NCBI GenBank assembly: GCA_016271365.2
Contig: CM057453.1
Span: forward strand, 1,079,065,001-1,079,129,000
Source: Neoceratodus forsteri
Lineage: Eukaryota > Chordata > Ceratodontiformes > Ceratodontidae
DNA: 64,000 nucleotides
Direction of reading: 5' to 3'
Positions 1-12,060 of the stretch are shown here, in pieces. The notes under the pieces were generated by a model, which saw only the letters and a program-made list of their open reading frames with translations, had not been told where the DNA came from and searched no databases. The translations under genes and the position numbers were made by a program. Within the stretch, counting starts at the first letter, position 1, and each line of letters opens with the position of its first letter.

Positions 1-240
1 TGGCTGCTGTGTTGCCCTTCCTTCTCAGCCACAGAACCCTCCTTATCCACTGCCTCATCATCATTATCCTCCACATCCTCCTCCTCTGCTTTCCCAGATT
101 CCTCGGACATGCTACCTGGTGATGACATGCTGCTGTCACCACTGGTCTCCACATTCTCCTGGCTGGCCTGCTGTCTACCTCTCCAGTCTACCTCACTGAT
201 TCTACTGTCCCCTGTTACTCCTGTGGACCCTGTGAGAAGG
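1..240 (-). other. Acidic coding-like stretch, possibly the C-terminal part of the Harbinger Myb-like protein
   Basis: Read on the minus strand this segment stays open and encodes a serine- and glutamate/aspartate-rich stretch containing EEEDVEDNDDEAVDKEG. Acidic low-complexity tails are common in transposon Myb-like proteins, and the strand matches the frame at 1119-1469. No start or splice site is clear, so its link to that gene is inferred. Confidence 0.3.
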
Positions 241-867
241 ACAGATTGTTAGTTATTGCTGCACACAGCCCCCTGTTGTGCCAATATCCAGACATCTACT
301 ATGCTCCCTTGTACAGCCTGGTGTGCTCACAGGTGAGGGACAGTCCCCACCCTTTTTTGCTGGGCCATGGTTGTCAGCTGCTTCAATGTCTGCCCTGTGC
401 CCATCAGTGTGTTGACCAATGTGCTTTGTGCTGTGTTCACCGTCTGTTGCTTGTGCCCCCACCAGGTGTTTTCACTGTACCTGGTGTTGTGGGCTTGTGC
501 CCTTTTTCTGGTGGTGCACACCATCTGGTTGGACCATAGTGATGACCGGGGTCTGGGATACATGACATTTGGCAGTCATGTCTTTCTGCATATATCACAC
601 CACCACCTACTGTGTGGCATGGGCTGTCTTGAGGGGTCTATGCATCCATTCCCACCAGTGACATGTAACACATTGCTAGGCAGGCATTCCACAGTGGCAT
701 ATCCACACATTGCACGTGACTGTGTGGCATCCTTGCTGGGCCACAGCCATACCTGTGAGTGGCTGTCTGCCTGTCCCCTGTGTCAGGGACTTGCCATTAC
801 TGTTACCCATGGTGCCAGTGCTCTGTCCCCTCTTGTTTCTGCCTCTGGTTTTCTGTATCCTGCTGGG

Positions 868-868
<1 letters not shown>

Positions 869-908
<40 letters not shown>
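869..908. repeat. (CA)n microsatellite
   Basis: Twenty uninterrupted CA units. It creates artificial open frames of repeated Thr-His or Cys-Val on the two strands. Confidence 0.97.
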
Positions 909-909
<1 letters not shown>

Positions 910-1118
910 TGCAGCATACACAGTCATAGTCCCACGCCCAGTCACAAAGACCCTCACCTACACAACAGTGATCATACCATACATGTTTTGCTGCATTGTC
1001 TACCCCCAATTCATGTAGTTCTGCTGCTCTGCAGCCTGGAAGTGTCCAGGTCCGTGTCTCTGCTGATGGTTTGGTGGGTGAGGTGGGCTGCTATCATCTG
1101 TTCATGGGGGATGAGTGA

Positions 1119-1469
1119 TTAGGGCTGGCTGCCTCCACCTCCTGTGGCCTGGGCATAGCAGCGATTGTGTACCAGCTTTTGCTCTGTTTTCCACTTCATA
1201 TCATTATACCACTTCTGTAGGTCACAAATAATCCTCTTCTGGGTGGCCACAGCATTTACCTTTCTAGCCACCTCTCCCTAGGCCTTTTTTCTGTTGTATT
1301 TCGTGGACTTTTTACCACCCTTACTTAATAGTAGCCCAGGCTGTTTGTCAATTTCAGTTATTAGTATGTCCACCTCTTCAAGGCTGAAATTTCTTTTCCT
1401 CTTCCTCTGCCTCCCAGTTGTGGTGTGTGCCATTTGGTTACTGCGGTTTGCAGCACTGTGCACTGCCAT
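1119..1469 (-). pseudogene. Myb/SANT-like DNA-binding protein of a Harbinger transposon, one in-frame stop
   Basis: The ATG at 1469 opens a frame of 116 codons. A basic run (RKRKR) precedes a trihelix-like segment (FSLEEVDILITEI), then VNAVATQKR, then the tryptophan-containing helix LQKWYNDMKWKTEQKL, and finally QATGGGGSQP before a stop at 1119-1121. In Harbinger elements a protein of this kind binds the transposon ends and helps bring the transposase into the nucleus. One TAG at 1278-1280 interrupts the frame where relatives usually have tryptophan, so a single G-to-A change explains it. Downstream on the same strand (240 to 1) is an acidic coding-like stretch that may be a later exon or the protein's C-terminal part. 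Alternative: a domesticated NAIF1/MSANTD-like gene, which the internal stop makes less likely. Confidence 0.6.
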
Positions 1470-1972
1470 TCAATGCTGAGTGGTATGTACGTCATTCTTG
1501 TGACATGCACCCTTTTATGTGGCACAAGTCACAGCCCACAACATTCGAGACTTTTCTTGGTGCAAGTCATGATTGTTCTACCATATGGCACAAGTCACAT
1601 GTTACAACTGCTTTGGCGCATTTTATGTATTTGCATTACTTATGTCAGGCATAACTGACCCTTTGAGAATCAGGCCCCAAGCATTTAAAAATAAGGCAAA
1701 CAACTGACATAAACTGTGTCATTGTGTTTTTGTTAAAAAATAAAACAGGATTAAGAATGAAATTTGACATTAGTATGCAGTGATGAGTGATGGTATGATA
1801 GTGGGTAGGATGGAGGACAAGACCTGAAGAAATCAATGCTGTAATTTAAGTGGCCTGTAAGAAAGCAGCAAAAAAAGATGAGAAAAAGGTTTTCCACATT
1901 ATTTTTGGTGGTGATGTACAGTATGTGTGTGTGTGGAGTAGGGGTAGGGCTGGGGTATGATGTTGCAATTTA

Positions 1973-2114
1973 GCAATAAGGCAAGACATGGTGTGCATTA
2001 TTGTGGGATAACAGCATGCCTCAGGAAGCAAAGCCAGAGGCAAAACTGAGGGCTTTATGCACCCAAGAAGTGCCATTATCCCTCAGTTATGCACACCCTG
2101 GAATGCCTTATTGC
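1973..2114. mobile_element. Palindromic element of the GCAATAAGGC family
   Basis: The 142-bp segment begins GCAATAAGGCAAGACATGG and ends with the complement-like CCCTGGAATGCCTTATTGC. Inside, GTGTGCATTATTGTGGGATAAC pairs imperfectly with the right arm. Copies with the same ends lie at 19596, 37886 and 58015. The bases just after it (GATTATGAAATGGC) match a second motif next to those copies. Confidence 0.6.
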
Positions 2115-2188
2115 GATTATGAAATGGCTTCCCTGATTTTTTAATTTAGGACCAAGTAATGAAGTTCAGAAAGTTAAGCATTTCTGAC

Positions 2189-3090
2189 TAGGGGTGGGAA
2201 AAAGTTGCAAATTCCACTTTTGTGGAACTTCCACAAAATTTTGGAAATTTCGTGGAAATTATGTAACTTTCGCCATTGGCGGAAGTAGGATTTTCCTTGA
2301 ATTTTCACTGAGTTCTGCAGACTTTTTTTGTGAACTGCATAAAAATGCATATAAACTGCTGAATTTATTCTTTCCACAGTTTAATGAATTGTCAGCAAAT
2401 GAGTGCCTGCTTGTACAACCATGCGGTTATTCACTGACAATTCAGTGGGCCACTGGTAGTAGAGGAGAGAGGAGTGCTGCACTGGTGGCCTTCTCAGGGA
2501 CAGGGTGGGGAGGGGAGTTGGGTGGTGGCAGATGAACTGTCAGGGTGGTTTTTGTGGGGGTCTAACAGACACCAGGGAATTGAGATTATTTTTTTTTAAA
2601 AGGGATCTAGGATGGGGAGGTCCACTAGACACCAAGGAATGCTGGGACTAGAGGGGGATGAGTTGGTGGACAGCCGGTTGTTTATTTGTGGACTAAGGAA
2701 TCCAGGATAGGGAGGGGGTCTGCTAGACATCAAGGAAATACAATGTTTTGGGAACCATGATTGGTGGGTGGGGGAGCACTAGAAATCATGAGGGTCCAAG
2801 GAAGGGACTGGAGGTCTTTACTAGGACCCCTGATCAGTGTGGGTGGGTGGATTAATGAGTTAAACTGCAGTTTAAAAAAAGCCTCAGAAATTACCTGTGG
2901 CAGTGATCCTTTCTGCAGATTTTTTTTACGCAGTTCAATAAATTATCCCGCAGTTTTTTTATATTTTTTCTCCAGTTTTAAGGTGGAATTTCGGCAAAAG
3001 TTCCGAAAATGATTTCTGAACTTTCGCAGAAGTGAAATTCGTACTTTCGCCAAAATTCCACCAGTGGAAATGAATTTTTGCACATCCCTT
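2189..3090. mobile_element. Non-autonomous hAT element with 8-bp target duplication
   Basis: The ends are inverted: TAGGGGTGGGAAAAA at the left and, read backwards, AAGGGATGTGCAAAAA at the right. Subterminal regions are also related in inverted form, with repeated GGAA/TTCC words such as GTGGAACTTCCAC. The exact 8-mer TTTCTGAC flanks both sides (2181-2188 and 3091-3098), which is the hAT duplication length. No transposase is present. The centre (2540-2830) holds irregular G-rich repeats containing CTAGACACCAAGGAAT. It is probably a deletion derivative or MITE-like member moved by a hAT transposase encoded elsewhere. Confidence 0.8.
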
Positions 3091-3098
3091 TTTCTGAC

Positions 3099-4629
3099 CT
3101 GTGCTGTTGTGCTGCAATAACAGCATGGTCATGTGACTGGATTCCACCAATGACGGTGCAATATTTCTCTTATCCATTTTATAATGTGCTATTTTCTTAA
3201 GTTGTGGCAAGTTGGGTGGTGTAGCTTTTGTTCTTTGCCAAGATGACTTCCAAATATTTTTTCCAAAATGTTTCTGCTAGGCATTAATACCAGCTTCCTG
3301 AGCTGCCAGACAAAATGTGAAGCCATGGGCATCTTTTCTTGAACCACATGGCTCTGGAACTTTCTTGTTCAGTCAGGATCCAGAAAATTCCTTACCCATT
3401 TTATAATTAATGAAAATGTACAGATCTGACAGACAAGCACCTTAATCCTAATATCTACAGCAACAAAGCCTATATTTAACATCTCTGATGTAGTGATAGC
3501 ACTTCTCAAGCATTAACAAAAATGTAGTCTTCTGTCAAGATATTTATTTAAAGTAAAAAGAACAGGGGACTTTCAAAGCCTATGTCTAGAAGCAATTTTC
3601 TATTATGTACAAAGTTGGAAATAAAAGCAAATTAAATGTATGTGCAGTTTTCAAAGTAGGACATAGTGAAGTCCAATTTTTAAAACTCTTACCTTCTATA
3701 GCTATGCCCATCTTCAAAGTTCAGATACTGCAGCAAGAATGAAGGCAGAAAAAATGAGCAGACTTTGTGGGCAAAGAAGCCATCATATGCCATCAGATTT
3801 TATGTTTCCATGTTTCTAGGTTTCTGTATACTATAGTTGTTTCTGGACATAGCTTCACTACTTTAAACAATTTGCATCCAAAATTGGATGTACTGTAAAC
3901 TACCATAAAACAGACTTAAATGATACGGATATATTCAGCCTTTGAACTTAACCTCCAATAACACTGAGCGTGCTCTAGACATGCTGGATGGAAGAAGGAG
4001 GAAGGAGAATCTAAGGGAGAGGCCTGTGGGGTATCTTCAAGTGGAAGTTCATGTCCAAAATGACAAGATCAAATACTTCCCTTGCTTATGAAGATACCGG
4101 TGACTATGTCAAAAACTTAACTGGTCGGAACCTTTGGTCCAGTGTTTAGCAACAGATACTGTATGCACATTTAAGTCCGATGTGGTCAAATATGGGTCAC
4201 TTTCTGCTCATGGGAAGCTTCTGCTCATGGGATCTTTAATTACATTTTTTCAATTGCTCCAGTGTGTGTTGCAGTTGACTGACATGCTGATATGTTGATC
4301 CAGTATTCATGTTTCTTACAACTTCATTAGTTTCTCCATCTTGTCTATGAGGAATATGTGCCATGAGCTGGGATTTATGTCACCAAGTCACTGAATAGCT
4401 CTGAATACAAACTGAATTTTGAGCCAAACAACCAATTTGAGCTTTTGTTTTGCAGCATAATTGAGGCTTAGCAATATCCAGTAAACTGATGTGAATAACT
4501 TTGTGCAGTGTGTGTGTTGATGATACATTATCATTGGCAACTCCTATTAACTTTTGCTGTTAAAAGATAATGAGATTGAGACACCATTTCAAATAAAGAA
4601 AAAAAAAACTAAGCTGATTAAAAGTATGA
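3099..4629. other. Unassigned AT-rich DNA
   Basis: Apart from a CR1-like 3' tail at 3756-3826, I see no coding potential, long repeat or RNA gene in this stretch. Confidence 0.5.
3756..3826 (+). mobile_element. CR1 3'-end relic
   Basis: The order GCAGACTTTGTGGGCAAAG, then ATATGCCATCAGATTTTATG, then TTCCATGTTTCTAGG copies the typical end of the CR1 copies in this window (for example 42531-42620). The body of the element is missing or unrecognisable. Confidence 0.55.
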
Positions 4630-4940
4630 GATGTAAAGATTAGTTAGATGTCATCTAGCTCGGGGATGAAGGCTCTGCTAGCTGCAATAAACTAGACCCA
4701 AAGTTCCTTAAGTTAGCAGCTTCTGTCATCACCACCCCTGTTGCCGTGCTGCTTAATAAGTCACTAATTCAAGAGCCCAAAAATTCAAAAGTGGCCCTTG
4801 TATTCCCAGTACACAAAGGTGGCCCCAAAGAACCTATCAAAAACTACCACCCAATATTTTTGCTTTGCTCCCTATCAATGGGGGTAATTGGGGATCAGGG
4901 ATCCACTAGACCACCAGTGACAAAGTTTGAATAAAATGTG
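4630..4940 (+). pseudogene. LINE reverse transcriptase fragment, fingers region
   Basis: The translation gives LDPKFLKLAASVITTPVAVL, then KVALVFPVHKGGPKEPIKNY and HPIFLLCSLS. This is the start of a non-LTR reverse transcriptase, in which an HKGG-x-NYRPISLL block is typical of L2- and jockey-like LINEs. The usual R of NYRP is replaced by H. It is a decayed fragment with no endonuclease or palm motifs. Clade is inferred. Confidence 0.65.
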
Positions 4941-4964
4941 TAATTGTTTGCATAGGACCTTGTT

Positions 4965-5051
4965 GTAAATAATAATAATAATAATAATAACATTTATTTA
5001 TATGGCACCTTATCTGTAACCAAGGTACCTCACACTTTAAAACAGCAAGAA
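4965..5051 (-). mobile_element. L2-like LINE 3' tail, distal part, split by L1
   Basis: On the minus strand this is the very end of the LINE, GTGCCATATAAATAAATG followed by an ATT/AAT microsatellite (4967-4990). Its continuation lies 7.9 kb away at 12948-13340, because an L1 has inserted between them. CAGCAAGAA occurs at both junctions (5043-5051 and 12948-12956), as a target duplication. Confidence 0.75.
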
Positions 5052-5283
5052 TGGGGGCATGGCCAGCCACCAACCAAGATGGCGACCTAATTGTGTAGCT
5101 CTCTCAGCCTACTAGCCTAGAGCCCGACTATATGCAATTCCTGCGCACCCCAACTGGAAACTTCTAGTTTAGCGGCAATCGGTAATCATCTGCTAACTTT
5201 AGGCTGAGTGTGGAGAAAATCCGATACAGGACTTCTTCAATAAAAGCTAGTTTGCCCTGAAGCTATCCGCAAAGATAGGCCGC

Positions 5284-6066
5284 ATGGTGCAGTCAGCCTT
5301 GGGAAGAGAAGAACCCTTGGTCAGGGGCATGTTTGCTTCGATCATGACCAGCATCGATGCTTTAACTTTGGCGGCGAATACCTCCGCAGTTTCAATGCAG
5401 CAGCTGGATGCTAGGGTGGACCGAGCTGAACAGAAAGTGATAGCTCAAGATGATGTACTGCAGGGGCACTGTGCTACTATGAGGGAACAGGCGGCCCAAA
5501 TCCATTCTTTACAAGACAAACTGGAGGATTTAGAGAATAGGAATCGCCGTAATAATCTTCGGATCCTGCTCTTTCCGGAGGGCTGTGAAGCCGGGAAAGC
5601 AATATCCTTTCTGCAGCGAACGCTCCCTGAAATTCTCCAGCTCCCGGAGGGCACAAGGGTCACGATTGAAATGGCGCATTGCTCATTGCAGCCCCAATCC
5701 AGGCAGGAGGACAGACCTAGGCTATTTATTGTGCGTAACCTGAATCATGCTGAAAAAGAAGCGATCCAAGCTAGAGCCACAGAACTGGGGCAACTCCGCC
5801 GGAATGACCTCTTGATTATGATTTTTCAAGATTACTCCAAGGAGTTAGCTGCTAAATGGAAGGCTTTTACTGAAGTCCATCGCAAGTTGCACGTCTTATG
5901 AATCCCCTTTACCCTGCATTACCCAGCCAATTTACAGATTTCAATGAATGGTACTACACACCAATTTGCCTCCTCCCCTGATGCTGCTATGACTTTTGTC
6001 ACAGATAGATGGTCAGCAGCCCAAGGCAACTCTTCTTACAAACCGATAGAAGACCAGAGCTGCTGA
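5284..6066 (+). pseudogene. L1 ORF1 RNA-binding protein, one in-frame stop
   Basis: ORF1p is the RNA-binding chaperone of L1 ribonucleoprotein particles. The frame from ATG 5284 is open for 205 codons to a TGA at 5899-5901, and then continues in the same frame to 6064-6066, for about 260 residues overall. Residues about 35-90 form a coiled coil leading into LEDLENRNRRNNLRI, a hallmark junction with the RRM-like domain. IVRNLNHAEKEAI and, after the stop, YPANLQISMNG with FASSPDAAMTFV correspond to the RRM/C-terminal domain, whose usual core includes a sugar-phosphate-binding arginine. Only the single stop breaks it. The earlier in-frame codons offer no better start. Confidence 0.8.
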
Positions 6067-8324
6067 CCATCCCCAAAATAAGGCCCGTCCAAATCCACAT
6101 CAATCACACCTGCTACATCCCCTCACTCAATGCTGGAACTTTGCAAATCGAGAACTAGGAAAAGACCCCCGACTTCGCCACATTTTAAGTGCGACCATCC
6201 GCAAGATAGGATTCCCTCGTCGGACCAACAGGATCAGAATTTGACCTCAGCCAGCACACCAGAATTAGAATATGTTAGTCCATATTTCTCCCAAAACTGC
6301 TTTTCCCCCCTCTGCGAGACCTGCCAGACATCGACCGAGCCGAGGAGATGGATGTCAACCGAACAACCTCTAGAAGCTCCCCTGGGGAAGAAAGCTCATG
6401 GGCCTTGGCTGCAGATGCTATTTTGCCTTACATGATTCAGAGATACGATCATCTGCTCCCGGCTCTCCACCAAGCTGCAATGCTGAAAACAACCATGTAG
6501 AATCGCACCAATCCCAACCAGGATGAAGGCCTGACTAGCTATAATCTCAAATGATTGTAAATCAGATAAGTACCATGGGGCAGGTGTCTCGGGGTTTCGA
6601 GGAATGGCAGGGAGGAGGATAGCAGGGTCAAACTGAGGCCTGTACAGTATGGAGATACGAGTCTAAACTACATATCACTGCTGACTTAGTACAGGCCTCA
6701 CTTTTGCCCCTAGACGCTGACCCAGCGGTACATAACAAATGTATATTTTTGTAATCATGGGTTTGCCCACTATTTAGTAAGTTTTCTGAGGGTGCTGCAT
6801 ATAAAATAAGGTGCTCTAAACTGTCACTCAGCTCTATTTCTGCTCAGTCATGTAGACTTTTTTAACCCTCCCCCCCCCTTTTTGTATCTCACAAGCTTCT
6901 TAAAGTGTAGCACGGGGGAGGAAAGGCCAGGATGCCATGTAGGTTAGGTGCGTTGACGCATATCCTTTGCCTAAGGCAGGCCCCATACCCGTGTGCAGGC
7001 TTATTCCTTTTTAGTTTTCCCCTAGTTTAAGGCGTTGCACAGGAAAATGCACTGTGAACAAAAATCACTTGTACCCAGGTAATGGGTTATCCGTGGTTTA
7101 TTTCTACCCCGTGTCTACTGAGTAATTGTTGTTTGTTGGGGGGTGCAGGAAGATATAGAGGAGAGAGGGGTGAGACAATCACATGCCATCCTAATAATGT
7201 GTTCCGGGTTTATGCTTACTTTATGACACACTTTTAAAGAGCTCCTCTCCTTTACGGTAACTCTTCTCTTTATAAACTTGAGCAGAGCTGAACTAGATTT
7301 TGACTCAGATTGTTTTTTGATTCAACTTTAGATGCCTCCATTTGGAGGTAGATAGTATAGTGATATTATAATGACTCGGCACTTGGGTACTAAGGTAGGA
7401 TGTTTAATGTTGTTATGGGGTAGCTGCTTGACCTTTCTGGCTTGGAAGACAATGTTGTTAGTTGCATGGCCCCAAGCTGCCTATAATATTAGCAGTGTAA
7501 TATTATAATAGATCCCTTATCTTATAGATACTGTACTTTAATGCTTGCTATAGGAGTGTTTGTCTTGTTAAAAAATGTCTGCCTAATCACTGGGGCTTAA
7601 CAGAAAATATGTTTATTTTTGCTGTATTGGATTCCTTTTGGAACCCCCGAGTTTCAGAGGCAGAGGGATGAAGCAGTGATTTTAGTTGTACTCTAGGTAG
7701 ACGACTTTGTATCACCGTTTTCTACAACGTCTGGGTAGAAAGACCAGTTGAAACATCTGGAGATTACAGATCCTGTCCTTGACAGGGTAACCATGGTTCT
7801 TCGCCAGCCATATCCAGATATACTATTATAGATCATTTACCGTGTCCTTTCTGACCACCGATAGTGGGGGATGCAGGCTGGTATGCATCTGTGTACCCTG
7901 GAATGGCTCGGGGCAATGACTAAACAATAATTTCCACTCATGGTATTGACAACACAGTACTGGTTAACTTGATTTTTCTGTTGTGTAGGGTAGTCTTCCC
8001 TCACTGTGATTTTGAGCTCTCCACACCCCACAACACGACAGGACATACCATTGGCAGGGGCTCCAGACGGTTTAGTCTCTACATGTTTAGTAATGAGTTT
8101 TGTTTGATAAGTTAAGTAGTTTAGTTTGAGAGACATAGAAAGTGGACTCAGGGGCCCTGTTCTTAACAAGAATATTGTTGATCTCTATTTCAATCCACTA
8201 GGTGGTGCATAGCGCAGCTGGGGAACTGTGTGTGTAATTTTGTTTTTGGTCCAATATAAGAAGAGGGGTTCCCAGATACCCTTTACTGAACTTCTCTAAT
8301 TCCCCGGGTAACCACTAGATCAAA
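6067..8324 (+). other. L1 inter-ORF region
   Basis: About 2.26 kb separates the two ORFs, longer than usual for L1-type elements. I see no domain here. A short open frame at 6130-6435 has no recognisable motif. The region could be a family-specific spacer or hide an older insertion; I could not find junction duplications that would prove one. Confidence 0.5.
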
Positions 8325-11300
8325 ATGATGGATGTGGTGTTCCACACCTGGAATGTCAGAGGACTGAATTCCCCAGTGAAGCACAAGAAAATTCTGACAC
8401 ATCTAAAACGTTTACAATCCAGAGTCACCTTTCTACAAGAAACCAGATTATATCCGGGGATGACCGTACTCGTATGACTAAGGAATGGGTTGGCCAACAG
8501 GTGCACTCTAATGCTCCTACCAGGAAACACGGTGTCTTAATTCTTATGCATAAATCTCTCCCCTGGACTTTAGTGCAGACACTCTCAGATAAGGATGGTA
8601 GATGGATCATTGCTACATACTAAACTCCCACAGAGCCACTTATGTTATGTAATATTTATGCCCCCAATGGAGATAATCCCCAGGTTTTTCATAATCTTGC
8701 TCAGGTAATCCTGGAGTTTAATTTCCCAGACTGTCCCCTTCTTGTAGGTGGGGATTTTAATCTGACTTTGGTTCTGTCTCTAGACAGGAATGATACAGGC
8801 AAAGAAACACATGTCAGAAGTGAGAAAGCCCTCCTCCAATTGGTCTCAGATCAGGGGATTACAGAGTTGTGGAGACTTTTCCACCCCACAACGAGGGATT
8901 ACACTTTCCACTCAGAGGCCCATGCCACATAAAGTAGGCTGGATTTCAGGTTGGGCTCACCCAGCATAACAACTTAAACTCTTGCTGTTACAATTCTCCC
9001 CCGAACCATTTCTGATCATGCCCTGGTTCAGCTCCTTATACAATGGGACACTGTGGCTCCTCCATCCAGACATTGGAGATTAGACCCCTCTCCTAATGAG
9101 AGACCCAGATTTTATTCCATGGTCCAAAAATCAAGCCTCTCTTTTTCTAACTGAAAACCCAATAACAGATACCTCAGCTGGTACTATGTGGGAGGCTTTC
9201 AAGGTCACAATGAGGGGTAGTATCATGGGGTATGCAGTGGCAAAACGGAGAGAAAGGGAACATCAGTTGGCTACTTTGGAAAAGCAGCTGGCAGCAGCTG
9301 AAGTCACCTTTAAATCTATGCCCTCTCCCCTCTATTCACTCCCCTATAGGAAGAACTATCTTAGGCCTGCATTTTGAAATCAATCAGCTTCTTAATAGAA
9401 AGGCCAAAGTAGCCATTCTTCAGCTAAGACATATCTTTTGGGAAGGGGGCAACAAAGGGGGCAAAACACTTGCATACCAATTAAGGAAGCAGCAGGCTAG
9501 CCGATATATTTCTGGGTTGAAAAACAAGCAAGGGGTATTAGTCACTTCCCCAGAGGGCATTAATTGTAATATGTCTTCTTTCTATAGAGCACTTTGTTCC
9601 TCCACACACACAGAACCAGACAGGGAGACCCAACCTTTTTTGGACACTTTACAATTACCCAAACTGCATTTGCAGCAAACACAGCTTTTGGACCTTCCCA
9701 TTACCAGAGAGGAAGTATCTGCAGCTATTCAAGGCCTGAAAAAGGAAAGTCTCCAGGTAGCGATGGCTACACAGCAGATTTTTATCAGGAACTGGCCCAG
9801 ATTATTTCCCCTCTCTTGACCTTAGTCTTCCAGGAGATAGAGCTTAAGGGTGCCCTTCCCCCCTCGATGCGTGATATTGTAGTCATCCCTAAAAAGGGCA
9901 AGGATCCTACTAACCCTGGAAGTTACCGTCCAATTTCTCTCATTAATTTGGATAGCAAATTGTATGCCAAAATCCAGGCAACTAGGCTTAGTTCTCTACT
10001 CCCAGGACTTACACACACATATCACAGGTGGGGTTTATACCGGGTTGACACAGTTCAGACCATTTGAGAACACTGATGAGTCTGATGCCTTTTTCTAAGT
10101 CACTTTTATCACCAGCTGCTGCCATTGCAGTGGACTTCAAAAAGGCATTTGACTCTATTGAATGGGACTATCTTTATATGGTTCTTACACATTTTGGGAT
10201 ACAGGATAAATTTCTTTCTAGGAAACAGGCCTTATATGCAGACCCCTCGGCCAAAGTTAATACAAATTCAACACTTTCCCCTCTATTCCCACTGGAGAGA
10301 GGCACAAGGCAGGGTTTCCCTCTTTCTCCCCTCCTTTTTGTCTTGGCCATTGAACCCTTGGCTGCGGCGATATGACACCATCCTGAGATAATTGGCTTGA
10401 CAGTGGGAGGCACACATTACACAACTTTAATATACGCTGACGACCTTCTGCTTCTCCTGGCAGTTGCACAGTCTGCCACCCCTTCCCTGCTCAGTCTCTT
10501 AGATGCCTTTTATAAATACTCAGGCTTATGATTGAATCAGAACAAGATTGAAGTACTGCCTCTTAACCACCACTGTACTCAACAGATGGTTGAGACAGCT
10601 GATCTTCTCTGGGCTCCCAATGGAATAACTTATATGGGAATCATTTTAACTCCATCTCTAGATATAATATGGCAAGTTAACGTACATACCCTTCTCTCCT
10701 CCATTAAGACAGAATTTGATAGATGAAAGCTCCTCAAACTTACTCTGGCTGGGAAAATTGCGGTTGTCAAAATGATAACTGCCTCTAAATTTTTCTACCT
10801 CCTTATGCATTTGCCTGTTCCTCTTCCTAAGCAGTGGCATAGGGCCTTTGATAAGTTAGTTGGGGATTTTCTCTGGGAAGGATCTAAGCCCAGATATAGC
10901 CGTTCCAAACTTAGTTCTCATTGGGAGCAAGGTGGTTGGAATCTTCCATGGATGGAGGGATATCGCCGGGCCTTTCTATTGGCCCAAACAGTCAAGTGGT
11001 TCTGCCCCCTTTCCTCCCTCTCCCTTCAATGGATATAACTTGAGTTGGACATTACGGGTATTGCACACCCTTCCTCACTTCCTGTAAACGGAGCCTGCCC
11101 TAAAGTTGGATTAGTCCGTAGACCTACTACATATCATAGTACACCTACGGTGGAAATATCCTGAACAAATTGGTTCAGTACACACCGGAGGATGAGAATG
11201 GACCCTCTCCCACTTTCCTATGTTCACCTCTGGCAGAACCCCTCCATTACCATAGGTGGAACTGTAGTATTGTGGAAGCAATGGGTGAAGTTGGGTATTT

Positions 11301-12060
11301 CCAGAATGAAGGATATAATGGTTCCAAACCTTAAAGCACTCCATACCTTTCAGTCCCTTGGACAGAAATGGGGAATCCCACACTCAGATTTCTGGAAGTA
11401 CCTCCAACTTAGAGATGTAACCCAGCACCTTCTAGCCCCTATCGCAACTCTTGGGAAACCATCTAATCCCTCTGCTCATAACACTTGGCTACAACACCCT
11501 CAGGGGCTAGCAGGCCATATATACACCAAGATTAGGATACCCTACCTTCTCAATCAGAGAAGGCCAGATGTAAATGGGAGAAGATGCTGCAATCGCTCAT
11601 TTCTCCTGGGGCTTGTGATCAGGCCTGGAAAGATACCCATAGATGGTTTAGAGATGCCAGATGCAGATTGATTCAAAACAAAATTGGCCATTATTGGTAT
11701 CAAACTCCTGCAATCCTGTATAAAGCCAAATTGCTAAAGTCTGGCTGCTGTTGGAGATGCCAGAACCCTGGGGGCGATCTCTTACACATATTATGGTCAT
11801 GCCCAAAGATTCAACCCCTCTGGCAAGAAATACAGACTCTAGCCTCTGAGGTAACAAAACAACAGATCCCACTTAGTCCTCATTTCTACCTATTGGGAAT
11901 ATGCAGTGATCTCCCTCAGTTGTCTCCGCAAGTGTACAGGTGGCTTGCTTTGCTGACTCTCCAAACTAAGAGAGCCATTTTTTGCAAATGGAGATCCCCT
12001 GTGGTCCCCACAACAGCAGAGATACTGATGTCTCTATCGACCCTGGCAAATTTTGATTGA
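8325..12060 (+). pseudogene. L1 ORF2 endonuclease-reverse transcriptase, decayed
   Basis: ORF2p nicks target DNA and reverse-transcribes the element RNA. The ATG at 8325 gives MMDVVFHTWNVRGLNSPVK, the start of an APE-type endonuclease, followed by LQETRL, NIYAPNGDN (about 8650) and GGDFNLTL (about 8750). Reverse transcriptase motifs follow in order: NPGSYRPISLINLDSKLYA (about 9920), AVDFKKAFDSIEWDYL (about 10130), GTRQGFPLSPLLF (about 10300) and the catalytic YADDLLLLL (about 10435). The C-terminal cysteine motif CWRCQNPGGDLLHILWSC (about 11750) is intact. Several stops and frame changes, for example near 8480, 8930, 9800 and 10730, show inactivation. The end is fixed by TGA at 12058. Confidence 0.85.

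Larger units (their letters stand above)
1..1677 (-). mobile_element. Harbinger-type DNA transposon, left part outside window
   Basis: This minus-strand element enters from the left edge and appears to end near 1677. Two signs support it: a Myb/SANT-like reading frame ending in the ATGGGG-type motif common in Harbinger accessory proteins (1119-1469), and a possible terminus TTGAGAATCAGGCCC at 1663-1677. The same 15 bases recur at 13643-13657 beside unrelated DNA, as expected of a terminal repeat. No transposase is visible here; it would lie left of position 1. The 3-bp target duplication expected for the superfamily was not established. Superfamily assignment is inferred from the protein type. 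Confidence 0.5.

Noticed and set aside
367..1122. A 251-codon plus-strand open frame
   Set aside because: It runs through the CA microsatellite and lies opposite the Harbinger Myb-like frame. Composition and motifs do not suggest a protein.
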